DNA from: DASZIT01 sp036489495
Lineage (GTDB): Bacteria; Actinomycetota; Acidimicrobiia; Acidimicrobiales; RAAP-2
Reading direction: 5' to 3'
DNA length: 5,594 bases
Assembly: GCA_036489495.1 (NCBI GenBank)
Contig: DASXFR010000054.1
Coordinates: 1 to 5,594 of the forward strand
Under the pieces are notes generated by a model that did not search any database, had not been told where the DNA came from, and was given only the letters and a program-made list of their open reading frames with translations. A program made the translations under genes and the position numbers. Shown piece by piece: positions 4,145-5,594 of the stretch (position 1 is its first letter; every line of letters begins with the position of its first letter).

Positions 4145-4648
4145 ATGGCAAACGGAAACACCGTGTCTCTGGTCGGGAACATCACCCGCGATCCCGAGCT
4201 CCGGTTCACCAATACCGGTCAGGCGACCGCCAGTTTCGGATTGGCCGTCAACCGGCGTTGGCAGAACCGCCAGACCCAGGAATGGGAAGAGGCCACCTCG
4301 TTCTTCGACATCGTCTGCTGGCGGGAGATGGCCGAGAACGTGGCCGAGAGCCTGAGTCGCGGCTCCCGGGTGATCGTCACCGGGCGCCTCGAGCAACGCA
4401 GCTGGGAAACCCCGGACGGCGACAAACGGTCCAAGGTGGAGGTGGTGGCCGACGAGATCGGCCCCAGCATCCGGTGGGCGACGGCGCAGATCACCAAAAA
4501 CGAGCGTCGCGGCCCCAGCCAGGGCGGCCAAGGCGGAGGTCAAGGCGGAGGCGGAGGCGCCCCCGAGGGTGGAGGCCGGGGTCCGGCCCCGTCCGGCGGC
4601 GGCAACACCGGTGACGCCGGTTACGGATACAGCGAGGAGCCCTTCTAG
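4145..4648 (+). CDS. ssb: Single-stranded DNA-binding protein
   Basis: SSB coats single-stranded DNA in replication, recombination and repair and recruits partner enzymes through its acidic C-terminal tip. The 167 residues comprise an OB fold at about 1-112 (NTVSLVGNITRDPELRFTNTGQATASFGLAV at the start, then WEEATSFFDIVCWREMAENVAESLSRGSRVIVTGRLEQRSW and VEVVADEIGPSIRW), a Gly/Gln/Pro-rich disordered linker at 122-157, and the tip YSEEPF. The tip is less acidic than the common DDDIPF but keeps the essential Pro-Phe end. The start is set by AAGGAGG at 4130-4136, inside the rpsF 3' end, 8 bases before the ATG. The position between rpsF and rpsR is the classical one, tying SSB supply to ribosome synthesis. 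Confidence 0.96.
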   Translation: MANGNTVSLVGNITRDPELRFTNTGQATASFGLAVNRRWQNRQTQEWEEATSFFDIVCWREMAENVAESLSRGSRVIVTGRLEQRSWETPDGDKRSKVEVVADEIGPSIRWATAQITKNERRGPSQGGQGGGQGGGGGAPEGGGRGPAPSGGGNTGDAGYGYSEEPF

Positions 4649-4650
4649 TC

Positions 4651-5232
4651 ATGCCGCGTAACAACGATCGTGGAAGCAGTAGCAACAGCAACACCCGCCG
4701 CGCCCCCAAGGACACCGGGCGCCGGATCAAGAAGAAGCCGTGCGCCATCTGCAAGGACCGCATCGAGTGGGTTGACTACAAGGACGTCAACATGCTCCGC
4801 AAATACATGAGCGACCGCGGGAAGATCCGGGCTCGCCGGGTGTCGGGGAACTGTGCCCAACACCAGCGCGACATCGCCCTGGCCATCAAAACCGCCCGTG
4901 AGCTGGTGCTGTTGCCGTATACCCAGCGGACCACCACCGAGCGCCCGGGTGGGCGCGGGGGCCGGGGTCGGGACCGTGACGGAGGCGGCGGCTACGGGGG
5001 CGGACAGGGCCGGGGTCGGCCCCGCTCCGATTCCGACGACACCCAGGGGACGCTGGCCGCGGTGGCCGGCATTACCGACGAGGTCGCCTTCGGGGCGCCG
5101 ACGGCGGGGCCGGTGATCGATGCCGGCGTCCAGGAGAACGGTGCGGCTGCCGATGGCGCCACATCCACTCCCGAGCCCGCTCCCGAACCCGCTGCCGAAC
5201 CCGAGGCTGTCAGCGCCGAAGGCGAGGGCTGA
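4651..5232 (+). CDS. rpsR: 30S ribosomal protein S18 with a long C-terminal low-complexity extension
   Basis: S18 pairs with S6 on the 16S rRNA platform. The core lies at about residues 27-97 (KKKPCAICKDRIEWVDYKDVNML, KYMSDRGKIRARRVSGNCAQHQRDIALAIKTARELVLLPYT). It has CAIC at 31-34 and NCAQHQR at 67-73, the cysteine-containing, zinc-binding type of S18 rather than the zinc-free paralogue. S18 is usually 75-90 residues; this one is 193. After the core come an RGG-like Gly/Arg segment (98-125), a mildly hydrophobic stretch (133-160) and an Ala/Glu/Pro acidic tail (161-193). The reading frame is open throughout and ends 1 base before rplI, whose ribosome-binding site lies in the tail, so an assembly frameshift is unlikely. 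GAGGAG at 4634-4639, inside the last ssb codons, is the probable ribosome-binding site, 11 bases from the ATG. The role of the tail is unknown. Confidence 0.94.
   Translation: MPRNNDRGSSSNSNTRRAPKDTGRRIKKKPCAICKDRIEWVDYKDVNMLRKYMSDRGKIRARRVSGNCAQHQRDIALAIKTARELVLLPYTQRTTTERPGGRGGRGRDRDGGGGYGGGQGRGRPRSDSDDTQGTLAAVAGITDEVAFGAPTAGPVIDAGVQENGAAADGATSTPEPAPEPAAEPEAVSAEGEG
4947..4972 (+). other. G-quadruplex motif within rpsR
   Basis: Five G-tracts of three or more occur within 26 bases (4947-4949, 4951-4953, 4957-4961, 4964-4967, 4970-4972), separated by loops of 1, 3, 2 and 2 bases. This satisfies the standard quadruplex pattern on the coding strand, so it would also be present in the mRNA. It begins at about codon 99, where the S18 core ends and the extension begins. 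It may simply reflect Gly/Arg codons. Confidence 0.6.
4959..5019 (+). repeat. 13-base direct repeat in the rpsR extension
   Basis: GGGCCGGGGTCGG occurs at 4959-4971 and again at 5007-5019, exactly 48 bases apart. The spacing preserves the reading frame and encodes Gly-Arg-Gly-Arg both times. This suggests growth of the tail by short duplication, though biased codon use could also produce it. Confidence 0.5.
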
Positions 5233-5233
5233 G

Positions 5234-5594
5234 ATGGCGAACGTCAAGGTCCTGTTGCGAAGTGACGTCGACGGGGTGGGAAAGCGCGGCGACATCATCG
5301 ACGTGTCGGGTGGTTTCGCCCGCAACCATCTGTTCCCGTCGGGTAAGGCCATCGCCGCCTCGGCCGGGACCGAAGGGCAGGCCGAGGCGATGAGGAAGTC
5401 ACGGGATCTGCGGGATGCCCGCGATCGGGAGTCCTCGGAAGTCGTCGCCCGCACCCGGGTCGGCAATTCCATCGCCCTCCCCGCCCGGGCCGGGCCGGGC
5501 GGCAAGCTCTTCGGTTCGGTATCCACCGCCGACATCGTCAAGGCCGTCGAGGCGCAGACCGGTGCGGTGGTCGACCGGAAGAACCTGCTGCTCG
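5234..5594 (+). CDS. rplI: 50S ribosomal protein L9 (partial, runs off the window)
   Basis: L9 binds 23S rRNA at the base of the L1 stalk and helps maintain reading frame. The first 120 residues are present. MANVKVLLRSDVDGVGKRGDIIDVSGGFARNHLFPSGKA matches the N-terminal rRNA-binding domain and the family signature (G..G....V..G[FY]..N.L...G.A), with His where Phe/Tyr is usual. A charged connecting helix follows (QAEAMRKSRDLRDARDRESSEVV, about 54-76), then the start of the C-terminal domain (GGKLFGSVSTADIVKAV, about 93-109). GAGG at 5224-5227 precedes the ATG by 6 bases, and only 1 base separates it from the rpsR stop. The 3' end lies outside the window; about 30 more residues would be expected. 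Confidence 0.95.
   Translation, partial: MANVKVLLRSDVDGVGKRGDIIDVSGGFARNHLFPSGKAIAASAGTEGQAEAMRKSRDLRDARDRESSEVVARTRVGNSIALPARAGPGGKLFGSVSTADIVKAVEAQTGAVVDRKNLLL

Noticed and set aside
4531..4557. Second G-quadruplex in the ssb Gly linker
   Set aside because: The runs are mostly only two Gs long (GGCGGAGG type), giving at most a weak two-layer structure attributable to glycine codons.
3764..5541. Minus-strand frames opposite rpsF, ssb, rpsR and rplI
   Set aside because: All are complements of conserved ribosomal or SSB genes with low-complexity translations; GC-rich third positions keep the antisense frame open.

Overview
The window is a high-GC chromosomal segment from an actinobacterium (Actinomycetota). 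Three things point there: a bacterial myo-inositol-1-phosphate synthase of the mycobacterial type, a DUF5318 protein (a family I know from actinobacteria), and GC-rich third codon positions with GTG starts. From memory, Mycobacterium tuberculosis has a similar order: ino1 (Rv0046c) and a PadR regulator (Rv0047c), divergent from a DUF5318 gene (Rv0049), with rpsF-ssb-rpsR-rplI (Rv0053-Rv0056) a few genes on. The divergence and the long low-complexity tails suggest a deep lineage such as Acidimicrobiia, but that is a guess.

Left part (minus strand, 24-1819): a two-gene unit, padR then ino1, with a 4-base overlap. The regulator is transcribed first. Upstream of it is an AT-rich perfect inverted repeat (1890-1912) lying between a plausible -35 and -10. 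This suggests that the PadR protein controls its own operon and so inositol synthesis. A 315-base divergent region separates padR from the rightward genes.

Middle (plus strand, 2135-3624): a DUF5318 zinc-ribbon-like protein, probably started from a leaderless GTG, then panB, the first committed enzyme of pantothenate synthesis. panB has its own -10-like box, a C(UUCG)G hairpin in its leader and a strong Shine-Dalgarno site. It stands where mycobacteria carry ponA1 and neighbours.

Right part (plus strand, about 3668 to the window end): the classical rpsF-ssb-rpsR-rplI operon (S6, single-strand binding protein, S18, L9), with gaps of 3, 2 and 1 bases. L9 runs off the edge. The leader before rpsF is rich in hairpins and contains a candidate S6:S18 feedback site. 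S18 is unusual: a 95-residue low-complexity tail follows the normal core, and a strong G-quadruplex motif lies at the junction.

I found no mobile element, CRISPR array, RNA gene or defence system. The locus is essentially housekeeping. The interest lies in its regulatory DNA/RNA and in the S18 and PadR insertions.
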